DNA of 64,000 nt from Lepidostoma basale (Eukaryota > Arthropoda > Insecta > Trichoptera > Lepidostomatidae), in assembly GCA_022606425.2 (NCBI GenBank), contig JAHDVF020001045.1, positions 310,001 to 374,000 on the forward strand, given 5' to 3'. Shown one piece after another: positions 1 through 10,108 of the stretch. Every line of letters starts with the position of its first letter. Position 1 is the stretch's first letter. Made by a program: the position numbers and the translations under genes. The notes beneath the pieces are model-generated. The model searched no databases, was not told the origin of the DNA, and saw only the letters and a program-made list of their open reading frames with translations.

Positions 1-884
1 AGACGGAGGTGGCTCCACTGCCAACGTCTTCCCATGCTCTAAGTTTATAATTTAATATAATTAACTTACATAATAAGAAATAACGTTAAAGGTTGTAATG
101 AATGACGTGTTTTGCTTTGGTATTTTTACTGTATGAGGTAGAAGGCTTAGATATTGATTATGGAATCAATTATGGTCCCGATTCCAGACCGTTTTTATAA
201 AGATGAGTTACTGTTTTTCTTTTATATTAATATATATGCAAAAATTCTATGAATAAAATCAATTTTTTAGATGGAATATTAAAATAAGTCATGATTAAAA
301 AAAATCAAGTAAACATAAACAAGTTTATGAATGCCAAAAAATGCTTGATCTTGCAAATGGGAATAAAAAATATACCTCTTCTGGACTAATAGGTAGGGAT
401 CTAAATATAGCGTACGTCTACAATACATAAACATGACTTTTTAAAAAATCATAAAATTCCCTGATTCCGTGGAAGTAATTATCCGGCTAATGTTGGCAAC
501 TCTCCAGGGTCCGCCATCTTTCTTATTTCGTTTGCTTTAGTTACAAAAATACGTTTTGAGTCACTATCTCCTTTCGATATTATTTCTCAACCGTCTGGAA
601 AGGCGTTAATATAAGAATTTTTCAAATCAACCTGTTTCAAAGTGTCTCTAATTAAAATTAACTCAACGATTGAAGGATAAGCTAATTTCATAATGTGAAG
701 AGAAGTGGATAAGTAATTATTAAAGGTATTCAGACAAGGAAGTTGGCATTACTCCATGCGATGAGACATCTATGCCACGTGAGACACTACCACGTTACGT
801 AGAGAAACATGGAAAGATGACGATGTCCTGGAAAAAATAGAACATTCTGGATCAAGAATTCGATGTCACGTATTGTATGGATGT
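1..884. other. No gene recognised
   Basis: AT-rich DNA with no long open frame, splice-bordered coding block or repeat that I can match elsewhere in the window. It may hold old repeat remnants. Confidence 0.5.
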
Positions 885-1124
885 TAAGAATTAATTGTAT
901 CTCAATAGAGACGAAGATGTAAATTATTTGGAAACAGAATATGGTAGCCGAGGCGTTTACAGGACTCATGGCCTGTAATTGGTTGGGTTAAGAAACACAA
1001 TACAACATTCCCCATTCCGCCCTTCTTATGAACACCACGTCTGACAACGCTCGTTTAACCCAACCAAGCCGTAATGGGTAAAATCCAGAATTTGTCTACA
1101 AGTATTTGAATACATTAAAAAAAA
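885..1124 (+). mobile_element. SINE-C copy
   Basis: A copy of the dispersed SINE-C family. It starts with the TTAATTGTATCTCAATAGAG head and passes through the block ending GGTTGGGTTAAG. It ends with the tail block GGGTAAAATCCAGAATTTGT and an A-rich run. The same head and tail recur near 11.7, 20.1, 29.0, 35.8, 36.9, 43.0, 45.9, 52.3 and 52.8 kb. There is no coding capacity. Confidence 0.7.
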
Positions 1125-1529
1125 CAGAATGGATTTTAAGTTATTTACCATATTAACAGTTGTCTATCGATGCAGTCAGCCTCCATATGAATTGATCAAT
1201 TATCAATATTGTCACATTGATTTGGCTTTAGCTTTAATTGCACAAAATCAATAATAATAAAATATGCATTTTATTCCAAATTTCAAAGGCATCACTTTCC
1301 GAAATCTCAGAATGCAGTAATTGCAAAAACTCTTACTGCTAACCTCAAATGTTATAGGTACACATTATTAACACTTTGGCTGCGGTTAATTTCACATGCT
1401 TTACAGAGAACCTGAAAAGTAGCAAACTTTCGAAACCACAAAACTTTGTATTATATCTCATTTCTAAATAACAACAATTGTAGACATGCTGTAGAATATT
1501 TAGTTGGCAACACTGAAAGCATCACATGA

Positions 1530-1587
1530 ACACGGCTCCCGTGACCGACGCGGGGCTACCATTTTTGAATGGACACGGGAGCCGTGT
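1530..1587. repeat. GC-rich inverted repeat
   Basis: Arms ACACGGCTCCCGTG (1530-1543) and CACGGGAGCCGTGT (1574-1587) are perfect 14-bp inverted repeats around a 30-base loop. Each arm is itself nearly self-complementary, and both are followed by CCGACGC. It stands out against AT-rich surroundings. The function is unknown. Confidence 0.6.
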
Positions 1588-1639
1588 CCGACGCAGCGAT
1601 CGTGTTAAATGCATTTATTTAAAAAAAATATTTATTAAT

Positions 1640-1715
1640 GAGAGTGTTTTTGATGTTTGTGGTTGTAATTTTGTTAAACTCCATTATAGATTATAATATA
1701 TGCACGATTGTTTAA
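1640..1715 (-). repeat. HH-element boundary fragment
   Basis: Contains GTTAAACTCCATTATAGATT, a version of the boundary motif that accompanies HH hairpin elements. It most resembles the copies at 8885 and 11200. No hammerhead-like core remains here. Confidence 0.45.
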
Positions 1716-1737
1716 TAACAATTATCTTCTCTGCCTA

Positions 1738-2010
1738 GTTCATCTCACTAAGTCATCAATCTTGCAGGTTCTGTGAATCTCTTCGTTTGGTATCCTATTT
1801 CTAAGGGTTCAACCCACGATATATCGCAATGTATTCATTTCTGTCATTCTGAGGAGATGTTTCGTTCTGACAGTGTCTGTTCTTTCTTCGATTCCGCAAG
1901 TCATTATGGGTCAGTTGCATGTTTTGTAGATCCTGACTTTACTCTCCACTAGCATATGCTTATTGTCCCAAACAGTGTCACTTGCTGCTTTATTAGTTTG
2001 TTCTTTAACA
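1738..2010 (-). pseudogene. LINE RT-tail fragment
   Basis: Read on the minus strand with interruptions, this resembles the region after the reverse transcriptase domain in LINE ORF2, with words like KVRIYKTC, RTDTVRTKHLLR and TEMNTLR. The same words occur in better copies at 15895-16410 and 50341-50925. It is a decayed 5'-truncated fragment with stops. Confidence 0.55.
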
Positions 2011-2099
2011 TCATTCAGATCGCTGTAAAATGAAGTGAGTCCAGGGAAGATTTTTTTAAATTCCAATACCTCGATGTGTTCATTTATAAAACATAGATA

Positions 2100-2600
2100 C
2101 TTTGTATCTTCTTCCTCTTCTTCTCAATCACTACAATCCTTGGTGGGTCTTGGCCTCTTCCAAGAAACGTCTCCATCCCGTCCTGTCTCTGGCCGCTACC
2201 TCCCAGTCTTGCTGCTCCAGGACCCGACAATCTGCCACGGTACCATCGCAGTCTCGGCCTACCGATGCTTCTTCGCCCTGCTGGATTGTCATACAACACT
2301 TTTTGGGGGGCTCCAGATCTCCCATGCGGTGAAAGTGCCCTAGCCAGCGCAGTCTGTTAATCTTTATAAACTTGACCACGCTGACGTCCTGGTATAAATC
2401 GTAGAGCTCTATGTTTTATCTTCTTCTCCACGTCTGACCCTCCTTAATGGGTTCGAAGATTCTGCGGAGGATCTTCCTTTCGAAGCAGTTTATTTTGTTT
2501 TCATCCCGTTTAGTGAGCGTCCAAGTCTCCGAGGCATATGTTAGGACTGGTCTAATCAGCGTTTTATATATTGTGGTCTTTGTCTTTCTAGACAGTAAAC
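2100..2600 (-). pseudogene. LINE ORF2 C-terminal fragment
   Basis: The minus strand at 2131-2379 reads INRLRWLGHFHRMGD and ends WRRFLEEAKTHQGL. This is the RLRWLGH...RTGWRRLLEEAK pattern typical of the extreme C-terminus of LINE ORF2 proteins. Homology to the same reading direction extends to about 2600. It is a dead fragment with no complete catalytic domain, in the same orientation as the fragments on both sides. Confidence 0.6.
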
Positions 2601-2683
2601 GCGACTGTATCTATGAAGTAAAATATTTTTTTGGACTATTTTGCCACTCTCACTTGTAGATTTTTATATTAATATCTTATTTA

Positions 2684-3115
2684 ACTAACTAACTAATCAT
2701 CACGCCGTCTCCCTAAAGGGGTAGGCAGAAAGAATGGACTGCCAAACTTTTCTTTCCTGACATATTTCTCTCGCTTCCTCAACATTCATACATCGTGTCA
2801 TGCACGCGCGTCGATTTCTCTGACTCCTCACATGGCCGACATTCAAAATTTGATTTATTTGATCGTGCCACGTTTTCCTCGGTCTTCCTCTATTTCTGGT
2901 TCCATTTACATCATTAACATATAATTTTTTTACCGTTCTTTCTTCATTCATTCTTTCCATACGTCCAAACCATCTTAATGATCCTTTCATTATTTTGTTC
3001 ATGACACCATCATTCGCACCGCATTCACTTCTTATATCTTATATCTCATTTCTACTGCATTTATTCTACTTTCATCCTTCTTTTCCCAGTTCCATGCTTC
3101 TTAATTAATGGATAT
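2684..3115 (-). pseudogene. LINE-T 3' fragment
   Basis: The minus strand reads MNKIMKGSLRWFGRMERMNE, then GRPRKTWHDQINQILNVGH and ends LSAYPFRETA, followed by a (TTAG)n tail seen here as TTAACTAACTAACTAATC. This is the C-terminus and 3' end of the commonest LINE in the window. The upstream RT tail decays beyond 3002. It is 5'-truncated and non-functional. Confidence 0.8.
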
Positions 3116-3403
3116 TATAAATTTAAATTTGATCAAGGGCAAATCGAATAAAATTGCGGGAAACATAAATCCAAAGGAAATGTAAATAGACACTTGCTGA
3201 ATGATTAAATATAACCGGCGACCGCCGGCTGGAGGAAAAATACCGCGAAATTTGCGCGCGCAAAGTCCTCTGCTGACCACTGCAGCACTTCGCCGGGTTT
3301 TTCGAAGATGCTAGAATAGCGCTTCAATATTAAATAAGGAAATGAAATTGTATAAATATTGAGTGATTCGTGTCACAATTTTAAGTTGTTTTTTTTTGGA
3401 ATA

Positions 3404-3683
3404 AGGCCGTGCTACACTGTTTTAAACAAGCTCTCCACATCGGTCTCCACCGGCGGTTTTTAACTGTGTAGACACTTGTTTGAAACCAAAATTCGTTTGA
3501 CCTTCAACAAACTTTGTGGACGGACGCGCTTAGTATGCGTGTGGATCCACCGTTTAAACACGCATTCCACATGTGAAGAGCTTGTTTACAACAGTATGTG
3601 GACGCTACACCAACCGTGGGGTCCACAGCTCTCCACCAAGGTCACCCTGTGGAGAGCTTGTTTCAAACAGTGTGGCACGGCCT
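3404..3683. mobile_element. MITE with about 38-bp terminal inverted repeats
   Basis: The ends are near-perfect inverted repeats: AGGCCGTGCTACACTGTTTT at the left, and the complement of GTTTCAAACAGTGTGGCAC followed by GGCCT at the right. They continue inward through the complementary arms CAAGCTCTCCACA and TGTGGAGAGCTTG. ATA flanks both ends (3401-3403 and 3684-3686), consistent with a 2-3 bp target duplication. The roughly 280-bp body has no transposase. It looks like a non-autonomous DNA transposon of unknown superfamily. Confidence 0.7.
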
Positions 3684-3924
3684 ATAGGGTAATAAAAGAA
3701 TACATTCTAAAAAAAGGATAAAAATATCATTCATAATAAAATAAAAACGAATATTTTAAATCTCACTAAAATGGCACCAACGGTGACGTCACCATTGGCA
3801 AATTGTATCAGGGCTTTTTAAGAATCAAATCATTATTAAATCTTCTGGGACGCCACGCTATGATACCAAAATGTATTGTTTTATGTATTGTTATTTAGAT
3901 ATTTCTAACAAACTTAGAGGAGCT

Positions 3925-4345
3925 CACTCTCTCTCCCTCTCTCTCTCTAATCATCTCTACAATGCTGGATGCAGGCCTCTTCAAATTGTCTCAATCTTTC
4001 ACTATCTCGCGCGACTTTTACCCATCTTCTTCCAACTGGAATTATGTCGTCAGCCTATCATTTTGGGGTCGACTGATGCCTCTTTTCTATTTCCATGGTC
4101 TCCACATCTTTGGGTGCCTATTCCTTCCCTGTCTGGCAACATGACTTGCCCATTTCCATTTCAATTTACGGTATATCACATCGACAAGCTTTGTCTGGCG
4201 TCTGATTTCAATATTTTGTGTTTTGTCCCTCAGATTTACGCCAAGCGTTTGTCTCTCCATAGTCCGTAGAGCACGTTTCAAGTTGTATGTGGTGTTGGCT
4301 GTGAGAACTATAGTATCCAATCTACATGTTATCATAGGAAGGATA
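3925..4345 (-). pseudogene. LINE ORF2 C-terminal fragment with (GA)n tail
   Basis: The minus strand 4087-4335 reads LKRALRTMERQTLGVNLRDK, then IEIRRQTKLVD and KWKWASHVARQGRN, a LINE RT-tail pattern. Further downstream come ISRPQNDRLTT and RPASSI. The fragment ends at a CT run (3925-3950), which is a (GA)n 3' tail on the coding strand. It is 5'-truncated and interrupted. Confidence 0.65.
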
Positions 4346-4394
4346 CATATGTTTAATAGACATTTCTTTTCAGTTTAACGAAATATCTCTGGCC

Positions 4395-4560
4395 TTTAGT
4401 ATGCGATCTATGTGCTCTTCTTCCTTAGCTTTTATCTCTCTATTGCTGGATATAGGCCTATTCAATTTCACTCCACTCGTCCCTGTCTTGTCTCTTCCGC
4501 ATCCAGGTCATTCCAGCTAGACGGCCCATGTCATAAGTCCATCTTTTAGGAAATTACATT
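4395..4560 (-). pseudogene. Short LINE 3' fragment, related to 3925-4345
   Basis: The block running from TTGCTGGATATAGGCCTATT into TCCACTCGTCCCTGTC parallels the 3' part of the neighbouring LINE fragment and the one at 61960. It is on the same strand and probably a second copy or decayed piece. Confidence 0.4.
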
Positions 4561-5268
4561 TGCACAAAAATCTATTTCAGTTATTCAGAAATAAATTTTA
4601 ATATTTATATTGGCTCCTGAAAATTATTGGTTAAGTTTATTGAAAATAACAATAAAATAAAACTGTTTTTAGTTTTATTCAACCTGTTATAGTAGTTACG
4701 ACCGGTTTCAGATCGGCTCGCTACCATTTTATGGTCCACTTATTAAATCTTATTTGAAATATTTATATTAAAATTAAAAAAATCTAATTGTATTCCGGAT
4801 ATTAAAACACCAGTTGAAAAACCGTGTGACCCCAACTTATTAAATCCGTTCCATTTTCAAATCTCAATAAAGCTGCCCTAAGGACTTTTAGACATTTGTA
4901 AAAAAGGGTTTTATCAAACATGTGACAGAAAAAGGGCCGAATTTGGCAAAGTATGGCGCAGGCGGCTAATAAAATTATTGAACAAAGGGAATATAAATTA
5001 TTTTATCTGAACAGATAAAGTCGTTGAACACGCGCGAATAGAAAAATATGGCGCCCGAAATGTTTCCAAAAGTGAAAATATAAGCAAACTACGTATTTTT
5101 GCGAAAGTTTTATGATTTTTTGTATGTAATATTTATTTATTTTAAATATTACTATCGCAACGTATTGGTAATTTCTAGATTTAACATGAATTGGTTAATT
5201 AATAAATATTATATCTAGCCATGTCGAGCTATGAGTGACATTTGCATTGAAGCTAATAGTGGGAATTT
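4561..5268. other. No gene recognised
   Basis: AT-rich, low-complexity sequence without a usable reading frame. I see nothing I can assign. Confidence 0.5.
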
Positions 5269-5716
5269 TCGCGTTCGCGTTCGCATTCGCATTCGCATTC
5301 GAATTCGCATTCGCATTCACATTCGCGTTCGCATTCGCATTCGCATTCGCGTTCGCATTCGCGTTCGCATTCGCGTTCGCATTCGTGTTCGCATTCGCGT
5401 TCGCATTCGCGTTCGCATTCGCCTTCGCCTTCGCATTCGTATCCGCATCCGCATCCGCGTCCGCATATGCGTTCGCATTCGCGTTCGCATTCGCGTTCGC
5501 ATTCGCGTTCGCATTCGCGTTCGCATTCGCGTTCGCATTCGCGTTCGCATTCGCGTTCGCATTCGCGTTCGCATTCGCGTTCGCATTCGTTCGCATTCGC
5601 GTTCGCATTCGCGTTTGCATTCGCGTTCGCATTCGCGTTCGCATTCGTTTTCGCATTCGCCTTCGCATTCGCATCCGCATCCGCGTCCGCATTCGCGTTC
5701 GCATTCGCGTTTGCGC
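5269..5716. repeat. Hexanucleotide satellite (TTCGCR)n
   Basis: About 450 bp of tandem GTTCGC and ATTCGC hexamers, mostly alternating as the 12-mer GCGTTCGCATTCGC. Interior variant blocks with TTCGCC, ATCCGC and GTCCGC recur near both ends (5420-5465 and 5659-5690). It is CpG-rich in an AT-rich region. No hexamer phase contains a stop, so all six frames are open and give dipeptide repeats such as (Phe-Ala), (Arg-Val/Ile), (Ser-His/Arg), (Asn-Ala) and (Cys-Glu-Arg-Glu). These frames are a by-product of the repeat and not evidence of a gene. Confidence 0.95.
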
Positions 5717-6234
5717 AGGCTGTTGATTTAAATATGTTCATATTTAATTTTAAAATAGTGATGTATTGCTGACTCTTGACTCACAGATGCCGGTTGTGAA
5801 TGGCATTAAAACATGTTTCTTTTTTGTGCAAGTTTCGGAATATTTCAAAATGTCACCCATCTCCGATATAATGTCAATCAAGTCCGCGGCAGGTTCGCGG
5901 CCGTCACGATTCTATTTCCAGTAATAATAGCAGCAAAACAAACGAGCGTCTGTGTGATTCATCCCACGCCAATTCTATGACGTCATAACAAGATTTTGAA
6001 ATTTGACATTATATCCACTATTATCAATAAAGTCCAAGCACGATCTGCCAGGTACGAAAATTAAAAGGTAGTAAAATTTTAATTACCTGAAAACAATGTT
6101 TAAAAATATTCATATACATGTATTCAATCTTTTGGTATAGGGTTGGACAAATATAATATTATAATTTAATAAATAAATAAAAAGTACTCAATGCATTTTC
6201 AGACATCATTCATATTTTCACAATGCCACAGAAT
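5717..6234. other. No gene recognised
   Basis: Single-copy-looking AT-rich sequence with a slightly GC-richer patch around 5880-5950. No frame or RNA fold stands out. Confidence 0.45.
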
Positions 6235-6496
6235 AATTTTTTTTTTTTTTCTTTTTCTTTTATTTTTATGTATACAGCAGGTCGTTTTAACCCAATTACC
6301 GTGTACAATTTATTTTTTAGCTATTATATTGATTATCGTGATATGTGATGTTAGCCAATCTATCTCCATTTTATTGTCACGTGAATTCTACACCAGACCA
6401 AAGACAGTGTGACAATCATACTGCCATCGCCGGGAATAGAACCCGGAACCTTCGGTATGGAAGTCAGAGCTCTTACCACTCTGCCACGAAGGTCGT
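6235..6496 (-). mobile_element. SINE-A, near full-length
   Basis: On the minus strand it begins GACCTTCGTGGCAGAGTGGT, a tRNA-like head with A box TGGCAGAGTGG and B box GGTTCTATTCC. A body of about 190 bp follows and ends in an A-rich tail (the T run at 6237-6251). The head folds like a tRNA 5' half only approximately, and the element is a retroposon, not a tRNA gene. Other copies are at 12875, 26098, 37820, 40985, 50095 and 60795. Confidence 0.85.
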
Positions 6497-6664
6497 CATT
6501 TTATTGCTTTTACATTATAAACATTGTTTTTTCCACATGTACTTCCATTTGCCTAAGGGCTATGAAAGTGTACCAGCAAAATTCAAAAGCAAAATTCTGG
6601 ATATTAGAAAAAAATACTTTTCTAATGTGATTGAAAGGTCATTCGAGTGTCAATAATTTAATCC

Positions 6665-6850
6665 GCAGGTTCTGTGACTAACACTAAGGATTTATATCAA
6701 TGATATTACAATTTACGGTAAAATATTCAACGTTGGCAAAAAATAACTCATTATTATGAAGAAATAATCGGGATGTGTCCAGATTTGAACCAAAGCGTCC
6801 TGTTTCCAGGAGCCAAGCGTTCTATGCCCCAGACCATCACCCAGATGATC
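6665..6850 (-). mobile_element. SINE-B copy
   Basis: The minus strand begins near GGTCTGGGGCATAGAACGCT with tRNA-like A and B boxes (B box GGTTCAAATCT). It continues with TTCTTCATAATAATGAG and ATATCATTGATATAAATCC. The copy at 8008-8175 on the other strand matches over its whole length. Confidence 0.75.
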
Positions 6851-7200
6851 TTCTTATTTTCCCTCGCCTCTTCCCGTTACTCGGGTTCAGTTTTTTATCG
6901 TTTGGGCCCAGATGTTTCGCTAGTAGGCATATTCTTCCTTAAGGCATATAGAGTCTTCGTGTGTTTTCTCAGACAGGTGGTTTGGGTCTCTCTATCTATT
7001 TCTTCGTAGTAGTCAAGGAAAGGCAGTTTTTCACGACATGGTCATGGGGTTTTCTTAATATCGGAACGTACGTACGCGATGTTTTGAAATAAAATATTTC
7101 TGATTAATCATTGTTCCTATTATTTTTTTTAAATAAATTGTATATACATGATGATTATTTATAGATTATAAAGATCAGCATTTATGATTCATAACGTCGT

Positions 7201-7435
7201 TTCTGATGACGAATATTTTGAATATGACTAAATCAGAAGACGGCAGCGAGCTGCCGAAACCGGTCGAAGATACAAACATTAGTGGATTATATGTTTGATG
7301 TGTTTTTGGTTAACATCGTGTGATGACTCCTTCTCGACTTCTCGGTCAAGAAGGAGTTATCACACGGTGTTACCCAAAAACACATCAAACATATTGCTGC
7401 CAACCGTGAAAATCTACGCAATTATTAGTGGATTA
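7201..7435 (+). repeat. HH element with hammerhead-like motif plus long hairpin
   Basis: The hammerhead-like motif is at 7234-7265: core CAGAAGA, one extra C, helix II GGCAG/CTGCC around loop CGAG, GAAA, palindrome CCGG, then TC. Helix I is not evident. It is followed by a hairpin, 7289-7406, with outer arms TATGTTTGATGTGTTTTTGG and the complement of CCAAAAACACATCAAACATA, and inner arms CTCCTTCT/AGAAGGAG. Confidence 0.6.
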
Positions 7436-7444
7436 TAACTAAAT

Positions 7445-7680
7445 ATTGATTATAAAAAGGTTTTTGACATTTTATTTTCACTTTTATTCAGTTTAAAGAA
7501 ACATGTTTCGGGACACAGAATCCTTCCTCGTTGTAGAAATTTTAACAGTATAATTATACTTTTAAAATTTCTACACTTTTGTGTGTAGAAACAGGTTTGT
7601 AAAAGTATCCAAAAAGTGTTGTGAAAGTACTTTGTTTCCACAAATAATGAAAATAAAAATCTTTTTAAAATGTATGTTTA
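7445..7680 (-). repeat. HH element, GTGTCCCGAAACATG family
   Basis: On the minus strand a motif at 7499-7540 has GTGTCCC, GAAA, palindrome CATG and TT. The core is degenerate (CGAGGA). Arms with AAAAAGGTTTTTGAC on the left and AAATAAAAATCTTTTT on the right are imperfect inverted repeats. A boundary-like motif, TTTCCACAAATAATGAAAAT, sits just inside the right arm. The intact relative is at 18081-18122. Confidence 0.55.
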
Positions 7681-7746
7681 GTTAATATCCACCAATTTTT
7701 TTTATAATAATAATAATAAGGATTTTATATTATTTACAATGTATCT

Positions 7747-7815
7747 TTTTTATAAACTTTGTAAACAACAACACACACTTATACAAAGTGTGTGTTGTAT
7801 ACAAAGTTTATAAAA
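7747..7815. repeat. Imperfect hairpin
   Basis: The left arm TTTTATAAACTTTGTA plus ACAACACACACTT pairs with the right arm AAGTGTGTGTTGT plus TACAAAGTTTATAAAA around a 4-5 base loop. It is followed by the CCACAACACAAAGTTATGGC boundary block that also follows HH elements at 18.2 and 23.3 kb. Confidence 0.6.
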
Positions 7816-7944
7816 CATGAAACATTAAACATCCACAACACAAAGTTATGGCGAATATATAAGAGGTTATTTACAAATTTATTTTTATTTTTATTATTAA
7901 CAATGAACTTCTGCCATGAAATTTCAAATAACAGAATTAATTCA

Positions 7945-8005
7945 AAAAGTTATTCAAATGTGAATCCTCAACACAAAGTTAAGAAGAAGAAACGAATATA
8001 TATAT
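7945..8005 (+). repeat. HH-element boundary block
   Basis: TTCAAATGTGAATCCTCAAC followed by ACAAAGTTAAGAAG matches the boundary block of the HH families at 15.5, 18.2, 23.3 and 49.5 kb. No core is present here. Confidence 0.5.
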
Positions 8006-8007
8006 AA

Positions 8008-8175
8008 AACCGGTGGTGGTCTAGGGGATAGAACGCTTGGCTCCTGATCCAGGGGGCATGGGTTCAAGCCTGGACACGACCAGGTTCCTTCTTCATAATA
8101 ATGAGCTATTTTCTGCTCACATTGAAGATTGTAAAATAAATTCTAATATCATTGATATAAATCCTTGATGTTTGT
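8008..8175 (+). mobile_element. SINE-B, full-length with A tail
   Basis: The tRNA-like head GGTGGTCTAGGGGATAGAAC carries A box TGGTCTAGGGG and B box GGTTCAAGCCT. The body includes TTCTTCATAATAATGAGCTA and ATATCATTGATATAAATCCT, then a run of A. It matches the inverted copy at 6665-6850. The head resembles a tRNA but lacks a clean cloverleaf. Confidence 0.8.
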
Positions 8176-8884
8176 CTTTTAAAAAAAAAATATATATCGT
8201 GAATTACCTTTCAATTATACTTGTGCATACTGAATATTGAAGCAAATTTTGGTAACCCTAGCCAGATGCGATCTACTTCTTATAGCATTAACACGTTAAT
8301 AAACAACCTGCGCCATCTCACTTGGCGTAGGACGTATTATTAGCCGACACATTGGCATTCGGAGTCGCTTGCCCACTTTCGAAATTCCCTGTCTGCAAGT
8401 CGGACGCGGTAGGACTGTAGTTCGCATCCTCAGTTGCATTGCGTCCATCGAATTTAAGGATCGAACCGGTCATAAAGATCTGATACAAAAAAAAAACGGG
8501 TTGCGGCCATCTTGTCAGTTCTCTGCGTTTTGGCGCCCAACGTTGGACGTCTGCGCGCGAAAGTTACCTGTTCGGAAGTCGAATTTTTTTGTACGTAAAC
8601 CGTGTTTGTTTTCATTAACCTTGTGATTTCAACATTTTGCAGCAACAGTTTTGTCAATACTCGCGTTCGATTGTTTTCAAAAAGTAATTTTCAACGATTT
8701 GTCGCAAATTTTAAAATTTAAATATCATTATTATTTGTATTAAATGATATTACAATAAGTTTCTATAATTGTTGTGTATTTACATTTAAATTGTGTACCA
8801 ATTAAGTTCAAGGGTTGCAGCTTTATTTAAATTCAAGATATTAAAAATAGTGCACTATTAATCGAACTTAAATATTGTTTTTGA
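8176..8884. other. No gene recognised; GC-richer island
   Basis: 8270-8600 is richer in GC and CpG than its surroundings and not obviously repetitive. No splice-bordered reading frame is convincing. It may be an old repeat or low-copy non-coding DNA. Confidence 0.4.
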
Positions 8885-9112
8885 TAGTTGTGGTTTTAAT
8901 TTGGTAAAAATCCATTATAATAATAAAAAACTTGATTGTTTTTTTTTCGGTACTATTTTGATTTTTTATTATTTATATGTAAAAAATAATGTAAAGAATA
9001 GTGACAAATTTGTTGACTTGCGAGGGCATTTTGAAACTGCTGAGAATGCCCTCGCAAGGCGAAGCACATTTGTCACTATTATTTTTATAAAAACCAAAAA
9101 ACAATCCCGTTT
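8885..9112 (+). repeat. HH element, hairpin family D
   Basis: A boundary motif (GGTAAAAATCCATTATAATA, 8903-8922) leads into a hairpin: AATAGTGACAAATTTG at the left pairs with CATTTGTCACTATT at the right. The inner stem TTGCGAGGGCAT pairs with ATGCCCTCGCAA. The right arm has a degenerate hammerhead-like order: CTGAGAA, T, GCC/GGC stem, GAAG, then TTTGTC. Confidence 0.6.
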
Positions 9113-9118
9113 TTAATA

Positions 9119-9575
9119 CATAACTAACTAACTAACTAACCATCACGCCGTCTCCCCGAAGGGGTAGGCAGAAAGAATGGACTGCCACACTTTTCTTTCC
9201 TGACATATTTCTCTCGCTTCCTCAAAATTCATACATCGTGTCATGTACGCGCGTCGATTTCTCTGACTCCTCACATGGCCGACATTCAATATTTGATTTA
9301 TTTGATCCTGCCACTTTTTCTCGGTCTTCCTCTATTTCTGGTTCCATTTACATCATTAACATATAATTTTTTTACCATTCTTTCTTCTTTCATTATTTCC
9401 ATATGTCCGAACCATCTTAATGATCCTTTCATTATTTTGTTCATGACACCATCGTTCGCACCGCATTCATTTCTTATATTTTCATTCGACACTCTATCAT
9501 ACACAGAGTATCCACACTTTCGTCTAAGAGATCTCGTTTCTACTGTATTTATTCTACTTTCATCCTTCTTAATAC
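9119..9575 (-). pseudogene. LINE-T 3' fragment
   Basis: The minus strand reads YDRVSNENIRNECGANDGVM, then NKIMKGSLRWFGHMEIMKEE and GRPRK, and ends at a (TTAG)n tail (the TAACTAACTAACTAACCATC block at 9121-9140). It is about 90 percent like the copy at 2684-3115 by eye. It is 5'-truncated, with frame breaks near 9300. Confidence 0.8.
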
Positions 9576-10035
9576 ATACTCGTATTAAATATTGTTCCTA
9601 GTTTAATATAATTTTATAATTTACAAATGTATTTTAAAAAGACTTTTCAAATGTATTTATGAATATTTATAACTTTCATCTGTTATTTTATTTTGTTTAA
9701 AGATTCAAAGAGACCTCATAAGTAGCTTCCGCTTGAAATACAATAAGCAAGAGATACCATATTTTACATTACCAAAAACCCACGCAAATTTATTTGAAAT
9801 AGTATGAAGATCATATTTCAGTTATCCGGTTAATAATTGTTCTGATAAATGATTTTATTCTACTGCGAGAATACCTTGTCGAATATAAAATAAACATATT
9901 TGAAAATTATCAGGTAGACACGAATACATTTAATTTTTCGGGAGATGCCTATTGGTGGCGATGAGGTTCGCAACCCATTACACCGCGTTTCCCTCGGGTG
10001 CAAAAAGAGGAGAATGGAATACCGCATCGGTTAAA
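9576..10035. other. No gene recognised
   Basis: AT-rich sequence. A short GC-richer stretch, 9946-10030, leads into the LINE-T end that follows and may be its diverged extension. Confidence 0.4.
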
Positions 10036-10108
10036 GTGTGCCAGTCCATTATTTCTGCCTAGCCATTCGAGGAGACGGCGTGATGGTTAGTAAGTTAGTT
10101 ATGTTGCA
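10036..10108 (+). pseudogene. LINE-T 3' end only
   Basis: TGTGCCAGTCCATTATTTCT, then GAGGAGACGGCGTGATGGTT and a TTAG-type tail: the last 70 bp of LINE-T on the plus strand. It is an extremely 5'-truncated insertion. Confidence 0.65.

Noticed and set aside
3871..4269. 132-codon plus-strand ORF
   Set aside because: Shadow of the minus-strand LINE fragment at 3925-4345.
5195..5772. Six overlapping open frames of 89-169 codons
   Set aside because: They are read-through of a stop-free hexanucleotide repeat in every frame. There is no start context, splice site or non-repeat domain.
6428..6494. tRNA gene
   Set aside because: The A and B boxes and partial cloverleaf belong to a SINE head, followed by a SINE body and A tail. 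At least six copies are dispersed in the window. The same applies to 8008-8080 and 41030-41105.
7300..7400. Rho-independent terminator or microRNA precursor
   Set aside because: The long hairpin is part of a repeated mobile-element class, and the bacterial terminator model does not apply. No small-RNA evidence can be judged from sequence alone.
9121..9140. Telomeric-type repeat (TTAG)n
   Set aside because: The short TTAG or TAAC runs always adjoin the LINE-T 3' end and are its tail. Arthropod telomere repeat TTAGG is not present.
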